A DNA stretch of 64,000 bases from DAHVFK01 sp035310985 (GTDB taxonomy: Bacteria; Pseudomonadota; Gammaproteobacteria; Burkholderiales; SG8-39): assembly GCA_035310985.1 (NCBI GenBank), contig DATGDH010000164.1, positions 1 through 64,000 of the forward strand, written 5' to 3'. The notes beneath the pieces were generated by a model that saw nothing but the letters and a program-made list of their open reading frames with translations, was not told the origin of the DNA and ran no database searches. Shown here piece after piece: positions 8,062-16,018 of the stretch; the stretch's first letter is position 1, and each line of letters begins with the position of its first letter. The translations under genes were made by a program, and so were the position numbers.

Positions 8062-8856
8062 CTACATGATCTGGTTCACCACGCCGCCGTCGGCGCGCAG
8101 CGCCGCGCCGGTCGTGGCCGACGCGCCCTCGCCGCACAAGTAGACCGCCAGATTCGCGACTTCCTCGGCGGAGGTGAAGCGCCTGAGCAGCGATGTGGGG
8201 CGAAAGTGCGTGAAGAAGTCCGCCTCGATTTCAGCGACCGTCTTGCCTGCGGCCTTGGCGCGCTCGGCGCGCAGGCGCTCGGTGTTCTCGGTCCGGGTCG
8301 GGCCGGGCAGCAGCGCGTTTACCGTGACCCCGGTGCCCGCCAGTTCCATCGCCAGCCCTCGCGACACGGCGAGCTGGGCGGTCTTCGTCGTGCCGTAGTG
8401 GATCATCTCCTTCGGGATGTTGAGCGCCGATTCGCTCGAGACGAACAGCACGCGACCCCAGCCGCGCCTGGCCATGCCAGGCGCGTAGCGGCGCGCGAAT
8501 CGTATGCCGCTCAGCACGTTCGTTTCGTACAGGCGCAGCCAGTCGGAGTCCGGGATGTCGAAGAACGCCTTGCGCTCGTAGATGCCGAGGTTGTTCACCA
8601 GGATGTCCACCTCCGGCACGCGCGCGAAGACGGTCTCGGCGCCAGCCGCCGAAGCGCAGTCGGCAGCGACGCCATCGGCCTGGGCACTGGGCAGCGAACC
8701 GCGCAGGCGGCCGAGCGCCGCATCGACCGAAGCTTGGCTACGGCCGGTGAGCGTGACGTGAGCGCCTTCCGCCGCTAGCCCATAGGCAATCGCGTAGCCG
8801 ATGCCTGCCGTCGAGCCAGTGACGAGGGCCCGCCGGCGTTCGAGCTTCAGATACAT
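8062..8856 (-). CDS. Short-chain dehydrogenase/reductase (SDR)
   Basis: A 264-residue SDR with cofactor loop TGSTAGIG, an NNLG in place of the usual NNAG, catalytic SSESA and YGTTK, and the PGPTRT loop. The residue after strand 2 (TLTGRSQ) is Arg/Ser, as in NADP-preferring members. An insertion rich in charged residues (TERLRAERAKAAGKTVAEIE) covers the substrate-binding loop, a feature of a subgroup annotated only as oxidoreductases. GGGAGCC precedes the ATG. It converges with the FAH gene, six bases apart, and is divergent from the lipoprotein pair. Confidence 0.9.
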   Translation of the reverse strand: MYLKLERRRALVTGSTAGIGYAIAYGLAAEGAHVTLTGRSQASVDAALGRLRGSLPSAQADGVAADCASAAGAETVFARVPEVDILVNNLGIYERKAFFDIPDSDWLRLYETNVLSGIRFARRYAPGMARRGWGRVLFVSSESALNIPKEMIHYGTTKTAQLAVSRGLAMELAGTGVTVNALLPGPTRTENTERLRAERAKAAGKTVAEIEADFFTHFRPTSLLRRFTSAEEVANLAVYLCGEGASATTGAALRADGGVVNQIM

Positions 8857-8878
8857 CTCTGGCTCCCTTGAGGGTGTC

Positions 8879-8884
8879 TATAAT
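8879..8884 (+). promoter_or_regulatory. Candidate -10 box for the SHOCT lipoprotein pair
   Basis: A perfect TATAAT stands 52 bases upstream of the first lipoprotein ATG, in the gap between divergent genes. No good -35 hexamer is seen at 16-18 nt spacing, so only the -10 is offered. Confidence 0.4.
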
Positions 8885-8936
8885 GATTGCCAGCCTGTAG
8901 TCAGAGAGAGGCTTGGTCAACCTGGAAAGGGGAATT

Positions 8937-9149
8937 ATGTTATCCGCAAAGCACTGCGCCAACGGCATCGCGCTCTCGCTGGCGCTGATCCTTGCCGGCT
9001 GTGGCGGTGGCGCCGACGTCAAGACGACCACGACGACTGTATCGATTGGCCAGCAGCTGATCGATCTGAAGAACGCGTACGACAAGGGCTCGATCTCCGA
9101 CAAGGAATACCGGAGGCTGCGCGAGGAAATCATCGACAAGGCCAAGTGA
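8937..9149 (+). CDS. Small SHOCT-domain lipoprotein (first of tandem pair)
   Basis: The 70-residue product has a lipoprotein signal ending LILAGC with Cys near residue 22, a glycine and threonine linker (GGGADVKTTTTTVS), and a C-terminal helix pair LIDLKNAYDKGSISDKEYRRL in two parts that matches the SHOCT motif (L..L..l.d.G.I...EY...). SHOCT segments are thought to mediate oligomerisation. I start at the ATG at 8937 because GGAAAGGGG precedes it at good distance; an in-frame GTG upstream adds only 8 residues. It has a paralogue directly downstream. Function is unknown. Confidence 0.78.
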   Translation: MLSAKHCANGIALSLALILAGCGGGADVKTTTTTVSIGQQLIDLKNAYDKGSISDKEYRRLREEIIDKAK

Positions 9150-9187
9150 CCGGCCCAATTCGGCAATCAACATCTAAGGAACACGCC

Positions 9188-9403
9188 ATGCGCATCACGC
9201 GGATTGTCGTTGCTGCAATCATGGTCGGCTCGCCGCTGGCACTCGCCGGCTGCTTGGGCGGCGGAGCGGACGTCGAGCAGCACATCTCGACGGTCTCCAA
9301 GGGCAAGGAGCTCGAGGACCTGAAACGGGCACTGGACGAGGGCGCGATCGATCAGAAGGACTACGAAAAAGTGCGCGAGAAGATACTCAAACGCCAGTAT
9401 TGA
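9188..9403 (+). CDS. Small SHOCT-domain lipoprotein (second of tandem pair)
   Basis: Seventy-one residues with signal peptide ending LALAGC (Cys near 22), then a GGGADV linker identical in plan to the gene before it, and a C-terminal LEDLKRALDEGAIDQKDYEK SHOCT motif. The two products share lipobox, linker and terminal helices, so they probably arose by duplication. AAGGA lies 7 nt upstream of the ATG at 9188. It is likely cotranscribed with the first copy, 38 bases upstream, and is followed by a hairpin. Confidence 0.78.
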   Translation: MRITRIVVAAIMVGSPLALAGCLGGGADVEQHISTVSKGKELEDLKRALDEGAIDQKDYEKVREKILKRQY

Positions 9404-9421
9404 GCCCGCCTGCAACCCCGG

Positions 9422-9445
9422 GAGCCTCTGCGCAAGCAGGGGCTC
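9422..9445 (+). terminator. Candidate terminator hairpin after the lipoprotein pair
   Basis: GAGCCTCTGC (9422-9431) pairs with GCAGGGGCTC (9436-9445), with one G-T pair, around a GCAA tetraloop. The downstream tract TGTCGTTTCG is only partly T-rich, so termination may be weak. The next gene begins 38 bases later. Confidence 0.5.
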
Positions 9446-9483
9446 TGTCGTTTCGTGGCCAGTTTCCCGGACATGGAGAACTG

Positions 9484-9909
9484 ATGAAGCTCGATCTGAA
9501 GCTCGGCCAACAGGCCGTCTGGCAGCGGCGCATCGAGGCCGAGCACGTGCGCATGTACCGCGATATGACCGGCGACGCGAATCCGCTGCACTTCGACGAG
9601 GCGTACGCGAGGGCCACGACCTTCGGCCGGCTGATCGTGCACGGCGGCATCACGGCCGGGGCGTTGAACGCACTCGTCGCTGAGCGCATGCCCGGACCCG
9701 GAAGCGTGTTCATCAAGCAGGAGCTGGAATACGTCGGCCCGGCCTACGTCGGCGACGAGCTGAGCGCGCACGGCGAGGTCGTCTGGCTGCACGACAGCAA
9801 GCCGGTGTGCCGCCTCGAGGTGCGGGTTACCGCCAGGGGGCCGAGCGAAGCGGCGGAGCGAATCTGCATCAAAGGCCAGTGCATCGTGTACCGGGCGGCG
9901 CCAGGCTGA
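9484..9909 (+). CDS. MaoC-family (R)-specific enoyl-CoA hydratase-like protein
   Basis: A 141-residue single hotdog with the hydratase-2 signature: YRDMTGDANPLHFDEAYA, containing the catalytic Asp and His, followed by FGRLIVHGGITAGAL. Such proteins hydrate trans-2-enoyl-CoA to (R)-3-hydroxyacyl-CoA, for polyhydroxyalkanoate supply or side-chain degradation. GGAGAA lies just before the ATG at 9484. It stands between the lipoproteins and the kinase and fits the acyl-CoA theme of the region. Thioesterase-type activity cannot be excluded from sequence. Confidence 0.88.
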   Translation: MKLDLKLGQQAVWQRRIEAEHVRMYRDMTGDANPLHFDEAYARATTFGRLIVHGGITAGALNALVAERMPGPGSVFIKQELEYVGPAYVGDELSAHGEVVWLHDSKPVCRLEVRVTARGPSEAAERICIKGQCIVYRAAPG

Positions 9910-10034
9910 GGAATTATCCCGCAGTCCTGTGGCATTCTCACTTGCCGACGCCGGGGAATTCAGAGTAGCTTAACCTCAGCCAGGAGAGAAAAATTACCAG
10001 CCTGGAATCGGACTTTTCGCAGAACGTGCGTTGA

Positions 10035-11744
10035 ATGGACCAGGGGAGACTAGGCCGTTACCGCATACTCGGCGTACTTGGGCGCGGCGCCATGGGGGTC
10101 GTGTATCGCGCGGAAGACCCGCTGATCGAACGCGAGGTCGCGATCAAGACGCTTAACCCGGACCTCCCCGAAGAGGTCATGGACGAGGTGCGTGAACGCT
10201 TCCTGCGCGAAGCGAAGAGCGCCGGGCGGCTCAACCACCCGAACGTAGTCACCATCTACGATGTCGGCGAGCAGGACCAGATCGCGTACATCGCGATGGA
10301 ACTGATCGAAGGGCGCACGCTGCAGCAGATGCTGCGTGCGCCCGAGCGCCTGCCGCTCGAGACCGCGGTCGATCTCGCGGCGCAGATCGCCGAGGGACTG
10401 GATCACGCGCAGCGCTTCGCGATCGTGCATCGCGACGTGAAGCCGGGCAACGTCATGGTTTCGCCGTCGGGCCGCGCGAAGCTCACCGATTTCGGCGTGG
10501 CCTACGTGCCCTCGTCGGACGTCACGCAGGTTGGGACCGCGCTTGGCTCGCCGCGCTACATGTCGCCCGAGCAGGTGCTCGGCTTGCCGATCGATCCGCG
10601 CTCGGACATTTTCTCGCTCGGTTCAGTGCTGTACGAAATGCTCACCGGCAAGACGCCGTTTGAAAGGCCCGGAGAGCCGACGACGCTGAACCTCATGAAT
10701 CGCATCGCGCGCGAGCCGCACGTTCCGGTGACCCGCGTCGATCCGCGCATCCCGGCGGTGTTCGATCGCATCCTCGCGCGCGCGCTGGCTAAGAACGCGG
10801 CCGAGCGTTACTCGCGCGCCGGCGACATGGCCGAGGACCTGCGCAATTTTCGCGCGCTCGGGCACAGCGTCACGGCGCCGATGCCCGACGCGGACGAGTC
10901 GAGCGCACAGCTGCTGCAGGAGCTCGAGGCGTTCTCACGCGACTTCGAGCTGGCCCAGGAGGAGCGCACGCGCGCCGAGCGCGAGCAGCGCGCGCGCAAG
11001 GAGGAGGCGTTGCGGCGCTGGGCCGAGTCGGAGGCGCGCAAGCAGGCGGAATTCGAGCGCCGGCGTGACGCCGACGCGCAGGCCCCAGCGCGGCGCGCTG
11101 GCGCGCTCGAGACGCTGCGCAGCCGCGCCGCGACTCGCAGTCCGGTCGAGGAGCAAGCGCAACGCCGCGCCGAAACGGTCGCGCGTATCGATAGCAGCCT
11201 GCGTACCGCCTACCAGTACTTCACGGAGTTCGCGGCTGAGCTCAATCGAGTGCTGCCGACTTCAGGGCATCCGCTCGAGATGGTGTACCTGCGACAGTCG
11301 CCGCACACCACGCTTTCGGACGCGTTTGCCGATTACCGCACGCACAAGATCGCCGACGCGCACGTCTGCGACTACGTGGTGCTGCGATTCAAGGCGCGCT
11401 ATGCGCCGTCGCCGGCCATCGACCTGGCGGGGCAGGACATCCAGCGCTGCAAGGAGTACCTGGCCGGGCATAACGTGCCCTTCGAGCTGCGCGAGACGAA
11501 GCGAAACGACTTCGGCCAGGTCACGCACGCGACGCTCACCCTGAGCGGCCTGATTCCCTGCGAGGTGACCCTGCGCGCCGACTTGGACACTCTACGCATC
11601 GCGATCGACCTCCTAAACGTGCGCAAGGTCGGCCGCGCGCGCTTGAGCATCGTGCCCGAAGCGCTCACCGACGAACTGGTGGATCAGCTCGGCACGTACG
11701 CGCTCGGGCTCGATTCGGAATTCGGCAAGCACCTCGGACGTTGA
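10035..11744 (+). CDS. Ser/Thr protein kinase with coiled-coil and unrecognised C-terminal domain
   Basis: Residues 1-275 are a PknB-type kinase: GRGAMG glycine loop (16-21), VAIK with Lys38, HRDVKPGN near 132, DFG near 152 and SPRYMSPEQ activation segment end. All catalytic residues are present. A stretch of about 70 residues rich in Glu, Arg and Ala follows, likely coiled coil, and then a domain of about 195 residues with no feature I recognise. There is no transmembrane helix and no PASTA repeat, so the kinase is cytosolic. No phosphatase or FHA gene lies next to it. It converges with the NTF2-like gene. Confidence 0.93.
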   Translation: MDQGRLGRYRILGVLGRGAMGVVYRAEDPLIEREVAIKTLNPDLPEEVMDEVRERFLREAKSAGRLNHPNVVTIYDVGEQDQIAYIAMELIEGRTLQQMLRAPERLPLETAVDLAAQIAEGLDHAQRFAIVHRDVKPGNVMVSPSGRAKLTDFGVAYVPSSDVTQVGTALGSPRYMSPEQVLGLPIDPRSDIFSLGSVLYEMLTGKTPFERPGEPTTLNLMNRIAREPHVPVTRVDPRIPAVFDRILARALAKNAAERYSRAGDMAEDLRNFRALGHSVTAPMPDADESSAQLLQELEAFSRDFELAQEERTRAEREQRARKEEALRRWAESEARKQAEFERRRDADAQAPARRAGALETLRSRAATRSPVEEQAQRRAETVARIDSSLRTAYQYFTEFAAELNRVLPTSGHPLEMVYLRQSPHTTLSDAFADYRTHKIADAHVCDYVVLRFKARYAPSPAIDLAGQDIQRCKEYLAGHNVPFELRETKRNDFGQVTHATLTLSGLIPCEVTLRADLDTLRIAIDLLNVRKVGRARLSIVPEALTDELVDQLGTYALGLDSEFGKHLGR

Positions 11745-11765
11745 TCGCGGGCCGGTCGGCCGCGC

Positions 11766-12401
11766 TCACCCGCTCGGGCGCGGCGGATCGTCGACCGGGA
11801 AAGCAGACGGCGCGCCCGTGAGCCAGGCGCGGCCGTGGGCGTACAGGCGCTCCACCTCCGGCCCCTTCAGCTGCGGCAGATCGAGCTTGATCGTGAAGCC
11901 GTTCTTTGACTGCAGGTAGGCGAGGTGCCGGTAGCCTTCCGGAAAACGTGTCAGGAGCTCTGCATCGAGACGGAGCTGCGTGCCGGGATCGACGGGATCC
12001 ATGCGGTCCTTTTCGTAGATCGGCTGTCGCCGCACGATCGCCCAACGCTCGATGCGCTTCTCGAAGAAATCGAAGAACCGCCCCGTGCACAAGACGTCCA
12101 CCGGCACCCCGTCGACAGGGGCACGCTGACTGATCGTCATCTTGGTCTGCGCTACGGCGCGTGCCCCGTGCAGGTCGATGCTCGTACCGCCAAGGAAATG
12201 CAGGATGCTCACGTCCTTCTCGAACCCCGCGCGGCTGACTTCGATGAAACGAGATGCGGGTCCCTGGAACCAGGTTGCGGTCATCCAGCCGTCCTCGTGC
12301 CACACCGTGCGAAAGCGCTCCCAGTCGCCCGCGTCGCGCCAAAGCGCCCAGTTCTGCACCGTCTGGGCGATTGCCAGGCGGTCCTGCAGCAAAGTGTCCA
12401 T
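11766..12401 (-). CDS. SnoaL/NTF2-like domain protein
   Basis: The 211-residue product starts with the NTF2-like cone fold: DRLAIAQTVQNWALWRDAGDWERF, then the FRTVWHEDGWM strand, typical of the SnoaL_4 group that includes aromatic-ring dioxygenase small-subunit relatives and dehydratases. After the first 130 residues comes a tail (YRHLAYLQSKNGF, LPQLKGPEVERLY) seen in uncharacterised members. The reaction is unknown. No SD is visible; TAAATT (12409-12414 on the minus strand) lies 7 nt before the ATG. It converges with the kinase gene. Confidence 0.75.
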   Translation of the reverse strand: MDTLLQDRLAIAQTVQNWALWRDAGDWERFRTVWHEDGWMTATWFQGPASRFIEVSRAGFEKDVSILHFLGGTSIDLHGARAVAQTKMTISQRAPVDGVPVDVLCTGRFFDFFEKRIERWAIVRRQPIYEKDRMDPVDPGTQLRLDAELLTRFPEGYRHLAYLQSKNGFTIKLDLPQLKGPEVERLYAHGRAWLTGAPSAFPVDDPPRPSG

Positions 12402-12578
12402 GGCCGGGAATTTATTTGATCTGGCTCAACGCGACCAGTGGCCGCTGCTCCATCATGGCCTGTCGCGCGCCAGCCTCAGAACGGCCGCGAATGGGCGTAT
12501 CAGCGTGCTTGATAACCGGACGGGAGGGGACGCTCGGATAATGCATCGGCTGGGGCGGGCGAATGACAAGAGGCTAAC

Positions 12579-12968
12579 ATGTCGAATCGATTGAGCATCA
12601 TGGTGGTATCCGGCAGCCGCGAGCGGCTGCAGATGGCGGCGATGGTCGCGTCGGTGGGGGCGGTGGGCGGAAGCGACGTCCGCGTGTTCCTGTCGATGAA
12701 CGCGTTGCCGTTTTTCGTCAAAGGCAAGGGCAAGGACGCGCCAGCGGAAGGCAAGTTCGGCGCGCTGCTGGCGCAGAAGAAAGCGCCGCCGTTCGCCGAG
12801 CTGTTCTCCAACGCGGTGGAACTCGGCGACGCGAAGATCTATCCTTGCTCGATGGCCATGGACGTGCTCGAGCTCGAGCAGAGCGACCTCGAGCCCTATG
12901 TGGGCGAGGCGATGGGCCTGACCAAGTTCCTAGACGATGCGAGCGAAGGGCAAGTCTGGTCCTTCTGA
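12579..12968 (+). CDS. DsrE/DsrF/DrsH-like sulfur-trafficking protein
   Basis: A 129-residue single-domain DsrE-like protein: MVVSGSRERLQMAAMVASVG at the start corresponds to the first strand and helix, VRVFLSMNAL to the second, and IYPCSMAMDVL carries the conserved cysteine that binds sulfane sulfur in this family. The lysine-rich KGKGKDAPAEGK insertion is typical of the DrsH-like subgroup. With TusA and an SQR-like flavoprotein directly downstream, it probably relays persulfide during sulfide or thiosulfate oxidation. AAGAGG precedes the ATG. Confidence 0.87.
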   Translation: MSNRLSIMVVSGSRERLQMAAMVASVGAVGGSDVRVFLSMNALPFFVKGKGKDAPAEGKFGALLAQKKAPPFAELFSNAVELGDAKIYPCSMAMDVLELEQSDLEPYVGEAMGLTKFLDDASEGQVWSF

Positions 12969-12995
12969 GATTGGCACGACGAGAGGTGTAACACG

Positions 12996-13226
12996 ATGAC
13001 GAACAGGAAACTGGTGGATGCGCGGGGCAGCTTCTGCCCGGGACCCCTGATGGAGCTGATCGCGGCGATGAAGGCCGCTTCGATCGGCGACGAGCTGGAG
13101 GTGCTGTCGACCGACAAGGGCTCGGCCAACGAGATCCCGGAGTGGATCCGCAAGGTCAAGCACGAGCACCTCGAAACCAGAGAGGAAAGCGGCGTGTGGC
13201 ACGTGGTGGTGCGCAAGGCCAAGTGA
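12996..13226 (+). CDS. TusA-family sulfurtransferase
   Basis: The 76-residue protein has the TusA two-layer fold with the CPGP motif (Cys14 in SFCPGPLMEL) that carries persulfide, and the later DKGSANEIPEW segment. TusA proteins pass sulfur either to tRNA thiolation or, when next to dsrE genes, in sulfur oxidation; the neighbours favour the latter. It lies 27 bases after dsrE and 37 before the flavoprotein gene, in one operon. Confidence 0.93.
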   Translation: MTNRKLVDARGSFCPGPLMELIAAMKAASIGDELEVLSTDKGSANEIPEWIRKVKHEHLETREESGVWHVVVRKAK

Positions 13227-13263
13227 CGGCGCGGCGAATGATGGCTAACCGGAGGAGGAGACG

Positions 13264-14397
13264 ATGAAGATCCTGGTGGTAGGCGGGGGGATGGGCGGCA
13301 CGATACTGGCGAACAACCTGGCGCGTCGGCTTGCGGGCGAGCTTCGCGGCGGCAAGGCCCGCATCACGATGCTGTCGGCCTCCGACAAGCACATGTACCA
13401 GCCCGGGCTGCTTTACTTGGCAGTCGGGCGCGCGACGCCCGATGAGCTGTACCGCGACCAGCGCAGCCTGCTTGAGCCGGGAATCGAATTTCACGTCGAT
13501 CCGGTCGAGAAGTTCGAGTTGGACAAGAACCAGGTCACGGCGAAGAGCGGCAAGACCTACGGCTACGACGTGATCGCGATCGCCACCGGCTCGCGGCCGG
13601 TCGCGAATGAGATCCCGGGACTCGCCGAGAACGCCGAGCAGTTCTACACCGAGGAGTCGGCGCTCAAGATGTTCAAGCGCCTGCAGCAGTTCCAGGGCGG
13701 TCGCGTGGTAATCGCTGTCGGCGTGCCGCACAAGTGTCCCATGGCGCCGCTCGAGATCACGTTCATGCTGTACGACTACTTCAAGGACCGCGGCATCCTC
13801 GACAAGACCAAGATTCACTATACCTATCCGATCGGGCGCACGCATTCTCTGGAGAACGTCGCCAAGTGGGCGACGCCGGAAATGGAGCGCCTCGGCATCA
13901 CGTACGAGACGCTGTTCAACATGAAGGAGGTGGACGGCGCGAAAAAGGTGGTGCGCAGCGAGGAAGGCTCGGAAGCCGCCTTCGATCTGCTGATCACGAT
14001 CCCCGCGCACCGCGGCATGGAGGTGATCGAGAAGAATGGCCTGGGTCAGCGCGGCTTCATTCCAACGCACCGCCACCGGCTGAACATGGAGGGTCGCGAC
14101 AACGTGTTCGTCGTCGGCGACACGACCAACCTGCCGATCAGCAAAGCGGGCTCGACCGCGCACTTCGAGGCCGAGGCGCTGGCCGAAAACATCGCGGCGA
14201 TGGTCAAGATGGGCACTCCGGTGCGCGACTACGACGGGAAAGTGTTCTGCTTCATCGAGGCTGGCAAGGACCGCGCCACTTATGCGATGTTCAACTATCA
14301 GAACCCGCCCGATCCGAAGGCGCCGACGCGCGCGGTGCACTGGTTCAAGATGGCCTACAACAAGCTGTACTGGGCCTCGGCCCGCGGCCTGCTCTGA
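13264..14397 (+). CDS. FAD-dependent sulfide:quinone oxidoreductase-like protein
   Basis: The 377-residue flavoprotein has an N-terminal FAD motif (VVGGGMGG), a second ATG-type motif (IAIATGSRP) and NVFVVGDTTNLP before the C-terminal domain. It contains just two cysteines: one in VPHKCPMAP near residue 157, in the position of the SQR redox cysteine, and one in KVFCFIEAG near 329. This is the layout of the SQR-like/FCSD superfamily, in which sulfide or protein persulfide is oxidised with electrons passed to quinone. The C-terminal helix (WFKMAYNKLYWASA) is amphipathic and may touch the membrane. A strong GGAGGAGGAG precedes the ATG. Quinone use is inferred from family. Confidence 0.85.
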   Translation: MKILVVGGGMGGTILANNLARRLAGELRGGKARITMLSASDKHMYQPGLLYLAVGRATPDELYRDQRSLLEPGIEFHVDPVEKFELDKNQVTAKSGKTYGYDVIAIATGSRPVANEIPGLAENAEQFYTEESALKMFKRLQQFQGGRVVIAVGVPHKCPMAPLEITFMLYDYFKDRGILDKTKIHYTYPIGRTHSLENVAKWATPEMERLGITYETLFNMKEVDGAKKVVRSEEGSEAAFDLLITIPAHRGMEVIEKNGLGQRGFIPTHRHRLNMEGRDNVFVVGDTTNLPISKAGSTAHFEAEALAENIAAMVKMGTPVRDYDGKVFCFIEAGKDRATYAMFNYQNPPDPKAPTRAVHWFKMAYNKLYWASARGLL

Positions 14398-14409
14398 GAG
14401 GAGGCAAGC

Positions 14410-15012
14410 ATGAGCAACCCAAACGAGGCAGTATCGACGGACCTCGAAGTGCAGCGCGTGGTCGAGGCTGCGCGCGATGCGCTGACCGACGAGATGGTCG
14501 GAAGGCTGACCGAGGCCGTTGGCGAGGGGCTGAGCCTGCTCGACCAGATCAACCGTTCAGGGCTGGAGAAGGCGTTGCCTTCCATCGCCCGCATGGTGCG
14601 CGACGGCGATCTGGAGCGGCTGGTCCAGCTGGCGCGCGTCTATGGCTCGGCGGAAGACGCGCTAAGCGACGAGATGATCGGGCGCCTGGCGGAGACGGTC
14701 GCCGAAGGGCTTTCGCTGATGGACCGCCTGAGCCGCGGAGGCGTGCTGCGCCTGGTGGAAATGATGGAAAGGATGCAGGCCTCCGGTGCACTCGAGCGCA
14801 TCGCGGTGACGCTGCCCAGGCTGATGGAACGGCTGGACGCCGTCGAGCATGTGCTTGGCAGCCTCGAGGCTGCGGTCGCCGAGACTTCGCGGCTGCCAGC
14901 CCCGCAAGGCGGCCTGGGAGGCGTATGGCAGGTTCTGCGCGACCCGGAGGCTCAACGTTCGCTGCAACTGCTGCAGCGTTTTGGTAAGCACCTGGGCACC
15001 GCACGCAAATGA
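14410..15012 (+). CDS. DUF1641-like protein with internal duplication
   Basis: The 200-residue helical protein consists largely of two copies of one unit: ARDALTDEMVGRLTEAVGEG (about residues 21-40) and AEDALSDEMIGRLAETVAEG (about 82-101), each followed by a similar LDQINR/MDRLSR helix. DUF1641 proteins are often encoded beside SQR-like or formate dehydrogenase genes; their function is unknown. GAGAGGAGG overlaps the end of the flavoprotein gene. The 3' end overlaps the epimerase start by ATGA. It has no cysteines, so it is more likely a scaffold than a sulfur carrier. Confidence 0.75.
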   Translation: MSNPNEAVSTDLEVQRVVEAARDALTDEMVGRLTEAVGEGLSLLDQINRSGLEKALPSIARMVRDGDLERLVQLARVYGSAEDALSDEMIGRLAETVAEGLSLMDRLSRGGVLRLVEMMERMQASGALERIAVTLPRLMERLDAVEHVLGSLEAAVAETSRLPAPQGGLGGVWQVLRDPEAQRSLQLLQRFGKHLGTARK

Positions 15013-15941
15013 CCGTCGTGGTGACCGGCGCGGCCGGATTCATCGGCCGCGCTCTGGTCGCCGCGCTGCTCAAGCGCTCGCCGGGCGCCGAAGTGCTGGC
15101 GGCCGACCAGTCGCCAATGGAGCCGTCCGGGGCGCGGGCGCTCATCGGCAACATCGCCTATCCGCAATTCGCCCGCGCGCTCATCGACCGCAGGGTCGAT
15201 ACGGTGTTCCATCTGGCCTCGCTCGTCTCGGGCGGTGCGGAGCAGAACTTCGAACTGGGCAGCAAGGTCAACCTGGATGCGACGCGCGACCTGCTCGAAG
15301 CCTGCCGGCTCGCGGGTCACCGCCCGCGCTTCGTGTTCAGCTCGTCAATCGCGGTTTACGGCGGCGCGCTGCCCGACCCGGTGACGGATGATATAGCCGC
15401 CGCGCCGCGCATCTCGTACGGCGTGCAGAAGCTGGTTTGCGAATTGCTGATCAACGATTACACGCGGCGCGGTTACGTCGACGGCAGGTCGCTGCGGTTG
15501 CCGACGGTGATGGTCCGCCCGGGCAGCGCCAACACCGCCGTTTCGGGCTGGGCGAGCGCCATCGTGCGCGAGCCACTCGCCGGGCGGAACTACACCTGTC
15601 CGGTGCGCCCGGATACGCGCATGGCCTGCCTGTCACTGCGCCGCACGGTGGAGGCGCTGCTGCATGGCGCGCAACTCGACGACGAGCGACTCGGCTGGGA
15701 CCGCACGGTGCTGCTCACCGGGATTCCGGTCGCGGCGAATGAGATGTGGCGCGCGGTGCAGCGCCATGCTGGCGGTCGCGCCCTCGGGAAGCTGCGCTTC
15801 GAACCCGATCCCATGGTGCAAGCGATCATCGATACGGTGCCGCGCGCGACGCGCTCGCAGCGCGCGGCCAGCCTGGGATTCGCGCACAACGCAGACTTCG
15901 ATGAAATCGTTCTGGAATATCTTGAAAGCCTTGCACATTGA
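15009..15941 (+). CDS. NAD-dependent epimerase/dehydratase family protein (DenD-like)
   Basis: An extended SDR of 310 residues with TGAAGFIG at the N terminus, FHLASLVSGG, the catalytic FSSSIAVYG Ser and SYGVQK (Tyr-x3-Lys). The RLPTVMVRPG and SGWASAIVREPL segments match D-erythronate dehydrogenase-type and related NAD-dependent enzymes. It should oxidise a polyhydroxy acid or sugar derivative; the substrate is uncertain. It is coupled by ATGA to the DUF1641 gene, although a link between the two functions is not obvious. Confidence 0.82.
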   Translation: MTVVVTGAAGFIGRALVAALLKRSPGAEVLAADQSPMEPSGARALIGNIAYPQFARALIDRRVDTVFHLASLVSGGAEQNFELGSKVNLDATRDLLEACRLAGHRPRFVFSSSIAVYGGALPDPVTDDIAAAPRISYGVQKLVCELLINDYTRRGYVDGRSLRLPTVMVRPGSANTAVSGWASAIVREPLAGRNYTCPVRPDTRMACLSLRRTVEALLHGAQLDDERLGWDRTVLLTGIPVAANEMWRAVQRHAGGRALGKLRFEPDPMVQAIIDTVPRATRSQRAASLGFAHNADFDEIVLEYLESLAH

Positions 15942-15946
15942 GGGGC

Positions 15947-15975
15947 TTGCTAAATTAGGTGAGAACTATTATCAT
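15947..15975 (+). promoter_or_regulatory. Sigma-70 promoter overlapped by a Fur box
   Basis: TTGCTA (15947-15952) and TATCAT (15970-15975) are spaced 17 nt apart. TGAGAACTATTATCA (15960-15974) matches the 7-1-7 Fur consensus TGATAATNATTATCA at 12 of 14 positions and covers the -10, so ferric Fur would block RNA polymerase. The iron uptake pair starts 44 bases downstream. Confidence 0.8.
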
Positions 15976-16018
15976 CCGCATGTCGCTCTCATAAAGCTTA
16001 CTTCGCACTGATTTCTCG

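Noticed and set aside
12509..12542. TTGATA/GATAAT promoter before the dsrE gene
   Set aside because: The 22-nt spacer is too long for a sigma-70 promoter.
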